A model generated the notes under the pieces. That model saw nothing but the letters and a program-made list of their open reading frames with translations, ran no database searches and was not told where the DNA came from. A program made the translations under genes and the position numbers. From positions 1 to 64,000 of the forward strand of contig RFGH01000171.1 in the NCBI GenBank assembly GCA_003696675.1: a stretch of 64,000 nucleotides of DNA. The letters run 5' to 3'. This stretch comes from Planctomycetota bacterium. Lineage in GTDB: Bacteria; Planctomycetota; Phycisphaerae; Phycisphaerales; UBA1924. Below are positions 9,901-16,995 of this stretch, piece by piece. Each line of letters opens with the position of its first letter. Position 1 is the stretch's first letter.

Positions 9901-10936
9901 AGTTGGCGCAGAAGTCCGTGAACCACGCCGTCAGATCTCCGTCGTACTTCGCGTCATCGTGTTTCGGCAGCACCTTCTTCGCGGGCGGCTTGACCACCAC
10001 CACCGGCGCGTGGTTCGCCCCGATCGGCAGGTCCACCGCGCAGCGGTCGGCGATGGCCACCGTGTTCGCCATCGCCTCCTTGCCCGCATCGCCGAACTCG
10101 GCGTTGTTGTACTGCTCGGAATGGAAGATCGCTTCCATCTCCTCCGGGCTCTTGACATACAGCTCGGTGGGATAGCGCATCCGGTCCGGGTCGTTCTTGA
10201 CTTTCCCGGTGGAGATGCAGATCAGCGTGTCGTGCGCGTCATGGTCGGACTCGAGCAGGAAGTGGCTGTCGTTATCGCACACCAGCGGAAGGTCGAGCTG
10301 CCGCGCCAGACGGATCAGGTGCGGATTGATCGAGTTCTGCAGCCCGATGTGGTGCTGGATCTCGACATAGAACCCCGGCCCCGCGTCGGTCCCCCTGAAG
10401 ACCTCCGCGTGCCATTTCGCAACATCCACCGCGGCGTTCCAGTGGGCCTTGTCCTTGCTCTGCTCGTACTTGACCAGATGATGCGCGAGTTCTGAACCCA
10501 GGTGCCCGTTGATCGCGATCAGGCCCGCGCTGTGCTTGGCCAGAATCTCCCGGTCCATCCGCGGCTTGAAATAGAATCCCGTCAGGTACGCCTCGGAGCA
10601 CAGGTACAGCAGGTTTTCCCACCCCTCGGCGTTCTCGGCCAGCAGCACGAGGTGGTATCCGCCGTCCGCCACGCCGGTGTAGGTCCGGTCCCGCCGGTCC
10701 CCCGCGGCCACATAGGCCTCGACGCCCAGAATCGGCTTGATGCCGTTCTTGCGGGCCGTCTCCCAGAACTGCACCGCCGCGTGCATATTGCCGTGGTCGG
10801 TCACCGCCACGGCGTGCATCCCGAGCTCCTTCACCCGCTTGACCAGCTTGTCCACCCGGTTCCCGCCGTCGAGCAGCGAGTACTCCGAGTGGAGATGCAG
10901 GTGAACGAACGAGCCCCGGACCGCTTCCTCAGACAC
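6944..10936 (-). CDS. dnaE: DNA polymerase III alpha subunit (replicative polymerase)
   Basis: The replicative polymerase, about 1330 residues. Order of domains: PHP (FVHLHLHSEYSLLDG, VTDHGNMHA), the C-family polymerase core with the catalytic aspartates in EYPDIDIDLCQD and LLKMDFLGLRTLSVIE, the fingers and beta-binding region (FKSH-type GFNKSHSTGYAIVAYQTAYLK), a helix-hairpin-helix region, and an OB fold near VIVPAMVQSLRTIIVKNGRSAGQKMAILTIED. TTG codons at 10942 and 10939 and a GTG at 10936 are possible starts; the GTG has the best 7-base spacing to GGAAGGGG. The protein is longer than the E. coli enzyme. An atypical insertion near 7960-8022 is described separately. Confidence 0.97.
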   Translation of the reverse strand: MSEEAVRGSFVHLHLHSEYSLLDGGNRVDKLVKRVKELGMHAVAVTDHGNMHAAVQFWETARKNGIKPILGVEAYVAAGDRRDRTYTGVADGGYHLVLLAENAEGWENLLYLCSEAYLTGFYFKPRMDREILAKHSAGLIAINGHLGSELAHHLVKYEQSKDKAHWNAAVDVAKWHAEVFRGTDAGPGFYVEIQHHIGLQNSINPHLIRLARQLDLPLVCDNDSHFLLESDHDAHDTLICISTGKVKNDPDRMRYPTELYVKSPEEMEAIFHSEQYNNAEFGDAGKEAMANTVAIADRCAVDLPIGANHAPVVVVKPPAKKVLPKHDDAKYDGDLTAWFTDFCANFPLEPATDPSLKQEELKKDCDKALRMLCEAGMVWRYGPGILTHQHDLIEGTDAASKARVSASDAAGFDKWARLNRELKILADKLISAYFLIVWDFVNWGRQRGIPANARGSGVGTMVGYVLGLSNACPVHYGLLFERFTDPDRTEYPDIDIDLCQDGRGDVINYVRDKYGHVAQIITFGTLKARAAIRDVARVLEMPLSDADKLAKLVPEELKMTLDKALEQEPDLKDWYDRDELVRRVIDTARTFEGQARHSSVHAAGVIVATRPLYEVVPLYKAPQAAENEIVTQWDGPTCEKMGLLKMDFLGLRTLSVIERAKELIRETLPKDEIYRAVGRERGDGGDDPLDLERLKFDDQRVFEMFRRGDTTGVFQFESGGMRRLLTEMKPDRLEDLIAANALFRPGPMDLIPDYNRRKHGQDAVPKVHPIVDKFTAETYGVMVYQEQVMQIVHELGGIPLRSAYGLIKAISKKKEKIIAAERPKFVEGAARQGLPKNQAEELFELILKFAGYGFNKSHSTGYAIVAYQTAYLKTYFPAHYMAAFLTFESQAQKVSDWIPYLEDCKRTRSIDPRTGETVRTGVEVMPPDVNLSRADFFVVYGKDEPRRADTGQIRFGLRAIKGAGAKAIDAIISERDGTTEKRRDGAEQEHRQFTSLFDFCERVPSSVVNKATIEALVKAGAFDSLHGRDARAAMVATIDQAVSAGQKLAADKAAGQGALFGGGMFAEPEPAAGKAEATPLAKVPAWSEAELLKQEKETLGFYVSSHPLEEWGNWARAFTPLTVSALKALPQDKRVIVPAMVQSLRTIIVKNGRSAGQKMAILTIEDATGATDAVLFANVYQQFGHLFESDQPKFFMGRLDHSRGDAQIIVDRIVPIDGHPLEQGTIQVMLRAKRLNGTAPAKVAAVRDILSEQPDPSDLSLGRSPRPVEIIIETDDAWVLVEPKGLKHAQLRPDLVRKICDQAGPDSVRLAGGVSIELNKDDRRKQYARG
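7960..8022 (-). repeat. Low-GC in-frame insertion inside dnaE, repeat-like
   Basis: Between the conserved AIDAIISER and FTSLFDFCERV segments of DnaE, the frame encodes an extra GTTEKRRDGAEQEHRQ. The DNA here (GAGACGGAACAACGGAGAAG on the coding strand) is markedly lower in GC than the flanks and quasi-repetitive. It looks like a short dispersed repeat captured in frame. This is inference; no second copy was found in the window. Confidence 0.4.
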
Positions 10937-11136
10937 CAACAAACCCCTTCCGACTGATGCCGACGGGCCGACGAATCCACGCTCGCGACGATCGCATCGC
11001 CATTCTAATCAACACGCCCCGCCGGCGGGCCGCGAAGCCCGCAACCGACAACCAAACGAGGTGTTTTCCGCACGCCACCACCCGTTTCGGGCCTCGGCGC
11101 CGAAATCCGCACACCCCGTCTCCGTACCATTCCCCG

Positions 11137-11403
11137 ATGGACCCGTCCCGACCGAGCATGAGCGGCCGCGTCACCACGGTGCGCGTTCACGGCTGGCTGG
11201 CCCAGATCCTCGCCATCGCGATCATCGCGGCCGGCGTGGTCATCGGGCTGCTGATCTTCCTGCCGCTGGCCATCCTCGCGGGCGTCGGCTTTCTGGTGTA
11301 CCTGGGCTACATCTGGGTCAAACTCAAGATCGCCAAGGCCCGCTCGCCGAACGGCCCGCTGGACGGGCGGCACAATGTGCGGGTGATTGATCGGGATGAG
11401 TGA
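11137..11403 (+). CDS. Small membrane protein, unknown
   Basis: About 88 residues from the ATG at 11137 (MDPSRPSMSGRVTT; the ATG at 11158 is an alternative). A short polar N-terminus precedes one long or two tightly packed hydrophobic helices, LAQILAIAIIAAGVVIGLLIFLPLAILAGVGFLVYLGYIWV. A basic tail ends NVRVIDRDE. It is divergent from dnaE, with about 200 bases between the starts. The longer track ORF (from 10957) overlaps the promoter side and is not natural-looking. No family is recognised; small inner-membrane proteins of this shape are common. Confidence 0.6.
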   Translation: MDPSRPSMSGRVTTVRVHGWLAQILAIAIIAAGVVIGLLIFLPLAILAGVGFLVYLGYIWVKLKIAKARSPNGPLDGRHNVRVIDRDE

Positions 11404-11429
11404 CGGGCACTCAGTCGATCCAGACCAAT

Positions 11430-11454
11430 GAGCCGCGGGCTTCAGCCCGCACGG
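11430..11454. repeat. REP-like palindromic element, copy 1
   Basis: GAGCCGCGGGCTTCAGCCCGCACGG forms a GCGGGC-TTCA-GCCCGC hairpin. Related copies are at 19893 and 24002. Here it overlaps the last codons and stop of the aminotransferase gene. Confidence 0.65.
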
Positions 11455-12347
11455 TCTTCAGCCACCCGCTCGCGCAGCGAGCGAGCAACCTCCCCCACTT
11501 CCCCACTCCCCACCACCTCCGCCTCGATCCGCGTCACCGGCAGCACGCCCCAGCTCGAGTTCGTCAGGAACACTTCGTCCGCGTCGAGCAAATCCGCCAC
11601 GCCCATCATGCGGCGTTCGACCTCGAGCCCCATCTTCTTCGCCTCGCCCAGCACCCGCGCCCGCGTGATGCCCGGAAGCACCGGGCTGGGGATCGCCCCC
11701 TTGCCGCCGACTTCCTGCTCCTCGCCGTGCGCGATCGGCGTGGTCAGGGTGTTTCCGCGCACCGCGAACACATTGGACACGCACCCGCCGCACAGGTGGT
11801 TGGACACCTGCAGCACGATGGCCTCGCCCGCCCCGCTGCCGGCCGCCTTCTGCAGCTCCCGCAGCCGCCACCAGTAGTTCAGCGTCTTGTGCCCGGCCGT
11901 GGGATCGAGCGGGTTGGCCTTGGCGTCGGCGATGGTCGCCATCACGCCCTTGGTGAACATGGTCTCGGGATACGCCGTGGCGGGCTGGGCGTCGATCACG
12001 ATGGTCGGCGTCATGCCGCCGCGACCGCTCGAACGCAGCAGGTTCAGGTCGCCCCCCGTGATCGTCAGCCGCACGCGAGCCTTGGCGTGCCCGCTCCGCT
12101 TGACGGTCTCGACGACCGCCTCACCCAACGGTCCTGTCCGCAGGTCGTTGCTCAGCCCGAGTTCGGCGGCGGAGGACTGCAGCCGGTCAAGGTGCTCGTC
12201 CATGTCCCGAACGACCACGCCGTCCGGTGTTGCCGTCGCGGTCATCGTCTCGAACAGCCCCACCGCGTGCATCAGCCCGGCGTCGAACGCCCCGACCGAC
12301 GCCTCCGACCGCTCGACGAACCGCCCGTTGACAAAGACCTCGCTCAT
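11442..12347 (-). CDS. PLP-dependent aminotransferase class IV (BCAT / D-amino acid / ADC lyase family)
   Basis: A 301-residue fold-type IV PLP enzyme. The cofactor lysine is in AGHKTLNYWW, and the C-terminal half shows CVSNVFAV and VFLTNSSWGVLPVTRI, typical of branched-chain aminotransferases, D-amino acid transaminases and 4-amino-4-deoxychorismate lyase. I cannot choose between these from sequence alone. The ATG at 12347 (MSEVFVNGRFV) is the natural start; the upstream extension to 12371 is not conserved-looking. The gene lies 52 bases downstream of nhaA on the same strand and may be cotranscribed. Its 3' end runs into a REP-like element, so the original C-terminus may have been altered. 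Confidence 0.87.
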   Translation of the reverse strand: MSEVFVNGRFVERSEASVGAFDAGLMHAVGLFETMTATATPDGVVVRDMDEHLDRLQSSAAELGLSNDLRTGPLGEAVVETVKRSGHAKARVRLTITGGDLNLLRSSGRGGMTPTIVIDAQPATAYPETMFTKGVMATIADAKANPLDPTAGHKTLNYWWRLRELQKAAGSGAGEAIVLQVSNHLCGGCVSNVFAVRGNTLTTPIAHGEEQEVGGKGAIPSPVLPGITRARVLGEAKKMGLEVERRMMGVADLLDADEVFLTNSSWGVLPVTRIEAEVVGSGEVGEVARSLRERVAEDRAG

Positions 12348-12399
12348 TGGCGGAGGGTAGGAGGTTCGCAACGGTCCATGGGCCTCCGGCTGTCAGGCG

Positions 12400-13779
12400 C
12401 TAGTGGTCGTTCCCCCCACCCCGCGTTGCCCGCGCCAAGATCACCAGCCCGATCACGCCCGCCAGCACCGACGCGCCCAGCACGCCCAGCTTGGCCGCGT
12501 CGAGCATCGCCGCGTTCTCCTTGAACGCGAGGTTGGCGATGAACAGAGCCATCGTGAAGCCGATGCCCGCCAGCCAGCCCGCGCCGTGCACCTGGCCCCA
12601 GCACACGCCGGTGGGCAGACGCGCCACGCCGGCCTTGACCGCCAGCCAGGAAACCAGCATCACGCCCAGCGGCTTGCCGATCACCAGGCCCAGCACCACG
12701 CCGATCAGCACGCGGCTGGTCCACACCGGGGCCGCGTCCTCAGCCCCGCCCGTCGACAACGCCACGCCTGCGTTCGCCAGCGCGAACACCGGCAGGATCA
12801 GGAACGCAACCCACGGGATCAGCTTGTGCTCGAGTGAACGCAGCGGCGTTTCCACCTTCTCGTTCGCGTCCTCGAGCGCCAGCAACGCCCCCTGTTGGGC
12901 GCTGGTCGTCCACCGCTTGCCGCCGTCCACGCCCTCGGCGCGGAACCTGTCGATCATGTTTTGTGCGAAATCGGCGTACACGGCCCGATCCACCCGCGTC
13001 CGCGCCGGGATCGTCATCGCCACCAGCACGCCCGCGATCGTCGCGTGCACGCCGGACTTGAGGAAGCAGTACCACACCACCAGCCCGACCAGCAGGTACG
13101 GCAACCGCGCCCGCACGCCGGCCAGGTTGATCGCCGCCAGCGCCACGAGCAGCACCGCCGCCCAGCCGAGGTAGCCGAAGCCGACCTTATCGGTGTAGAA
13201 GATCGCGATGATGAGCAGGGCGCCCAGGTCGTCCACGATCGCCAGCGAGGTCAGGAACACCTTCAGCGCCACCGGCACCCGCGAGCCCAGCAGGGCCATC
13301 ACGCCCAGCGCGAACGCAATGTCCGTCGCCATCGGCACGCCCCAGCCCCGCAGGCCCGGCTCGCCCATGTTCACCAGCGCGTAGATCAGCCCGGGGAACG
13401 CCATCCCCCCCACCGCCGCCGCGATCGGCAGCGCCGCCGCCTTGGGGCTGCGCAACTCGCCGACGAGCACCTCACGCTTGATTTCCAGCCCCACCAGCAG
13501 GAAGAACACCGCCATCAGCAGGTCGTTGATCCACAGGATGAACGCCTTGGACAGCTTCCACTCCCCGAACCCGACCGTGAACTTGCTCTCGTGGAACAGC
13601 TGCACATACGACGACGCGGCCGGGCTGTTGGCCCACACCATCGCCGCCAGCGCGCACACGATCAGCACGATGCCGCCCGCCGACTCCATCCGCGCGAAGC
13701 GCATGATCGGTCCGAGGGCGACCTCAACCGGGGCGGGGGCGGGCGTGGAAATCTTGGGGATCTTGGGTCCTGATGCCAT
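12400..13779 (-). CDS. nhaA: Na+/H+ antiporter NhaA
   Basis: NhaA exchanges cytoplasmic sodium for external protons in the inner membrane, for pH and salt homeostasis. The 459-residue product has the full twelve-helix pattern. The aspartate pair IVDDLGALLIIAIFYT corresponds to E. coli Asp163/164, with PMATDIAFALGVMALLGSRVP (Asp133 region) before it and GVCWGQVHGAGWLAGIGFTMALFIANLAF near the end. It is longer than the E. coli protein because of a cytoplasmic insert, FRAEGVDGGKRWTTSAQQGALLALEDANEKV. The start is the ATG at 13779 (MASGPKIPK); the frame is open to 13818. Salt tolerance would fit a marine host. Confidence 0.95.
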   Translation of the reverse strand: MASGPKIPKISTPAPAPVEVALGPIMRFARMESAGGIVLIVCALAAMVWANSPAASSYVQLFHESKFTVGFGEWKLSKAFILWINDLLMAVFFLLVGLEIKREVLVGELRSPKAAALPIAAAVGGMAFPGLIYALVNMGEPGLRGWGVPMATDIAFALGVMALLGSRVPVALKVFLTSLAIVDDLGALLIIAIFYTDKVGFGYLGWAAVLLVALAAINLAGVRARLPYLLVGLVVWYCFLKSGVHATIAGVLVAMTIPARTRVDRAVYADFAQNMIDRFRAEGVDGGKRWTTSAQQGALLALEDANEKVETPLRSLEHKLIPWVAFLILPVFALANAGVALSTGGAEDAAPVWTSRVLIGVVLGLVIGKPLGVMLVSWLAVKAGVARLPTGVCWGQVHGAGWLAGIGFTMALFIANLAFKENAAMLDAAKLGVLGASVLAGVIGLVILARATRGGGNDH

Positions 13780-13935
13780 GGTGCTCCATATTTCGGCATC
13801 CCGCGAACATCCGACCACACACGCCGAAGAAAACCCGACCCAAGGGAATAACGCATACGGATATCCGCGCAGAACACAACACCGCGCATCCCGGCACTTG
13901 CATAAAAAAATAGGTAAGGACGAAGCCCGCCACGC

Positions 13936-15828
13936 TCAGGACACGCGGAACGAACCGACCAGCGAGCGCAGACGCGCGGCACGATCACTCAGACTCGTGG
14001 CGACCCGGGCCGACATCGCCGCACCCGCCGCCGACTGCTCGTTCGACGCACGGATCGCGTCCAGTGTCCGCGAGATCTCCTCGGCCGCCGTCGCCTGCTG
14101 CTGCGTCGCCGCCGCGATCGACTGCACCATGCCGGCCACCTGGCTAGAACTCCGCGTGATCGCGCCCAACGACTCGCCGGCCCGCTCCGCCGCGGACACG
14201 CCCTCGCTGATCCTCGAACGGCTCTCCTACATCTCCCCCACCGCCGACCGCGTGTCCTCCTGGATCTCGCGGATCGACTGGGTCACCTGCGCGGTCGCCT
14301 CCGTCGTTCGGTCCGCCAGCTTGCGCACCTCGTCGGCCACCACCGCGAAGCCGCGCCCGTGCTCGCCCGCACGCGCCGCCTCGATCGCCGCGTTCAACGC
14401 CAGCAGGTTCGTCTGGTCCGCGATGTCGTTGATCACGCCGATGATCGAGCCGATCTGCTCGCTCCGGTCCCCCAGCCGGTTCATCACCCCGCCCAGAGTC
14501 TCGATCCGCTCGGCCAGCCCGCGGATCAACATCGCCGTCTCACCCACCACCCGCTCACCCTCCGCCGCGTTCCGACCGGCGTCCGACGCCGACTCGGCCA
14601 CGGCCACCGACTGCCCGGCGACCTCCTCGATCGACGCCGACATCTCCGTCACCGCTGCCGCCGCGTTCGTCGAGAGATCCGCCAACTCGCGTGCCATCCG
14701 CTGCGCGTCGTCCGCGGACTCGGCGCTGCCCGCCGCGACCCGTTTGGCCATATCCATCACTTCACCCGTCGCGTCGTTCACCTCCCGGATCAACCCGCGC
14801 AGGGCGTCACTCATCTTGTTCATCGCCCCGGCCAGCCGGCCGAGGTCGTCGTTCGTGCGCACCTGCAGCGGGCGACCCGTCAGATCACCATCCGCGATCG
14901 CCGACGCACGCGCCACGACCGGCCGGATCGAACGGATCACCGAGCGTATCGTGCACCACGCGATCAATCCCGCGAACGGAACCCCCACAATGAGCACGCC
15001 GATCAGCAGCACCCTCGCCCGCGACTGGGAAGCAACCAGCGATGCACGCGCCGGTGCCACACCCTCCATCGCCAAGCGGTGGATCTCGCTGACAAGCAGG
15101 TCGATCTCCGCCGCGGCAGCCCGCGCGCTCTCGGTCCGTTCCGCGATCTCCTCCTCTGCCTGCACGAGTGCACGCAGAGCCGCCGCATATGTCACCCATA
15201 GCCCGTCCCACCGCGCCCGCGTGTCTTCATCCAGATCCGACGCGGCGGTGCGGAACTCGGCAAGCCGCTGCTCGACCTGCTTGAGGTACTTGGCATCCCC
15301 ACGCAGCAGATAGTCCTTCTCGTGCCGACGCGCCATCAGCATCAGCACCTGCAGATCAGGCCGCTCGACAGACTTCAGATCAGTCTCCAGGGCATGCACC
15401 GCGGCCCGCAACTCACCCTCGCGACCCTGCTGGTGGGTCAGACCACGCTCCTCGTACGCGGCCGCCAGCGCATCAATGCTCGACGCATACCGCTCGGACG
15501 CCGCAAGCGCCTTCTCGGCAAGATCCGCACGCCCCAGATCGCGGATATGACCAAGGTTCTCATCTAGATCACCGAGCGCGTTGTGGATCGACTCCACATC
15601 GGCCAGATCACGCGAAAGCAGGAAATCCCGCTCGGCCCGGCGGGCCCGCAACAGCGATGACTCCGCCGAAGCCGCATACCCAGCTTCGGCAAAGGTCTGA
15701 TCCAGCAGCCCGTCCACGATCCGGCCCGTCCGGCTCATCACCGCGAGCCCGACCACGCACGCGAACGCCACAAGCGCAAGCAACCCGCCCATCCCGAGTG
15801 ATAGCCGCTGGTTCAATCCGATCTGCAT
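13936..15828 (-). pseudogene. Methyl-accepting chemotaxis protein with HBM sensor, interrupted by an in-frame TAG
   Basis: The frame encodes a complete chemoreceptor except for an amber codon at 14227-14229. Order: first transmembrane helix ([20 protein letters not shown]), a periplasmic helical bimodular (HBM) sensor with [12 protein letters not shown] and [17 protein letters not shown], a second transmembrane helix ([21 protein letters not shown]), HAMP, then the signalling hairpin with [35 protein letters not shown]. After AVGEM the TAG is followed, in the same frame, by ESRSRISEGVSAAERAGESLGAI and the rest of the methylation helix. The start at 15828 has GGGAG upstream. If TAG terminates, a 533-residue truncated receptor is made. 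A recent point mutation, a sequencing error or readthrough are the alternatives. Confidence 0.85.
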
Positions 15829-16792
15829 CTCAGTCTCCCTGATACGGGTGGAGTGCACATGCAATCGGGTGGAACGAACGACGCGATAAACGGATCTGTG
15901 GCAGATGTCACACGATTGTCGGTCTGTGCGGGTGAAACGAACGGCCCCCGATTCATCAGGCCAGGCCTGGCCAAACTGACGCGGGCGCGTTCCTTGATGT
16001 TCCAATTATCGGAGTCATCGCGACCATGCCGTCCGGATGCGACGCGACCGGGGCGGAATGCACCACGCTCCGCCCCGGTCGCTCGCATCGCACCGATACC
16101 GCGGACGGGGCTCCTCTCCCCGCCCGTCCGGGCCCGGCGCAAGGGCCGCCCGCACCACACGGCGGCCCGCAGACCTGATCGGCGTCCGAGAAGTCCTACC
16201 CACCCGGCGCTCAGGTCGCACCCATCAAAGCGCCGGCCGCCAGGGGACCGCTCGGCCGGCGCGTTCGACAGCCCGATTCCATCGCCACGCGGTTGCACCC
16301 ACACGCAGCGAGCCACACAGGGCCGTCGTTGTCTCTCCGCTCTCTCCCCAGACCCACCGGGCGGTCTCCCGCCCGACTCTCCAAAGATTGGTTTGCCCGC
16401 GAACCGGGGCGTTCAGCGAGGCCCGGAATCGGCCTCGCCAAGCAATACGCACACCCACACCCCCGGTTCCAGACAGGTTGCACCCCAACGCCCCAAATCC
16501 GCACGAAATTGTGCTTCCCGGCGCAACCCCCGCGCGGCCGCCCGAAGCTTTTTACGAGCCGCCCTGCCCACCTCAGGCACCCCCGCCGACCCGGCTCCGC
16601 CTGGAACCCCCCGGCCGCCCGTCCCGCCTGATCTCAACCCCGGCAAGCCGCAGCCCCCTGGGGAGAAATCGCGCCGTCCTTCCGCCGCATCGCGTGACCA
16701 CCCGCCGTGCTCTTTGCTCGGTGACGCGCGGTCACATCGAACGCCCGAAACCGCACAGGAAAGACAGACCCAGCCGAGGATGCCATGACCCC
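15829..16792. other. Gene-poor stretch with a cluster of hairpins
   Basis: Between the chemoreceptor start and the fragment at 16793 I see no convincing coding frame; the 311-residue plus-strand ORF is proline/arginine-rich low complexity of the kind high-GC shadow frames give. The stretch holds the chemoreceptor promoter region and four perfect inverted repeats at 16037-16262. No tmRNA, RNase P or SRP RNA signature was recognised. Confidence 0.6.
16037..16262. repeat. Four consecutive GC-rich inverted repeats
   Basis: Four perfect hairpins follow one another. Arms 16044-16057/16069-16082 are 14 bp and extend by ATGCGA/TCGCAT across a one-base bulge. Arms 16102-16109/16123-16130 are 8 bp, 16143-16150/16161-16168 are 8 bp and 16230-16239/16253-16262 are 10 bp. 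None is followed by a T-run, so they do not look like intrinsic terminators. They could be a structured RNA or decayed palindromic repeats. Confidence 0.6.
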
Positions 16793-16957
16793 ATGACCCA
16801 ACGCGTCACCATCGCAACGCTCTCGTCGCTCGCCGGCTTCGCGCACGCGGACCTCGCCGAGTACGACAACCGCGTCGACTTCGACGCCGCCACCGGCGCC
16901 GCCGCGCGTGAACGGGGATCATCACCGCCGAACATGGAAAGGGCCCGGTCGTCATGA
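16793..16957 (+). pseudogene. Truncated N-terminal fragment of a secreted PEP-CTERM-type protein
   Basis: The 54-codon frame reads MTQRVTIATLSSLAGFAHADLAEYDNRVDFDAATGA, then loses protein character (AAARERGSSPPNMERARSS) and stops. The first part looks like a signal peptide followed by the xxYDNRxDFxAATG start typical of secreted planctomycete PEP-CTERM proteins, which are normally 200 or more residues long. I infer a gene remnant whose remainder was deleted, perhaps when the clpB terminator region was joined to it. It could alternatively be a short real exported peptide. Confidence 0.4.
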
Positions 16958-16967
16958 CCGAGCCCTT
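16939..16967 (-). terminator. Intrinsic terminator of clpB
   Basis: On the minus strand, AAGGGCTCGGTC-ATGAC-GACCGGGCCCTT pairs fully if one G-U wobble is allowed; on the plus strand the same position would be a mismatch. It lies 29 bases past the clpB stop. Confidence 0.65.
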
Positions 16968-16995
16968 GTTCATGCCTCGATGCGGCCGGTGGGGA

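Noticed and set aside
8300-10495. 731-residue plus-strand ORF opposite dnaE
   Set aside because: Antisense shadow with no recognisable domain; dnaE is unambiguous on the other strand.
15853-16788. 311-residue plus-strand ORF in the gene-poor stretch
   Set aside because: Pro/Arg/Ser-rich composition with no motif, no good ribosome site, and it spans the hairpin cluster.
16270-16790. Possible tmRNA, RNase P or SRP RNA in the gene-poor stretch
   Set aside because: Read on both strands; no tag-peptide region, no RNase P conserved core and no SRP GGAA-loop motif was found.
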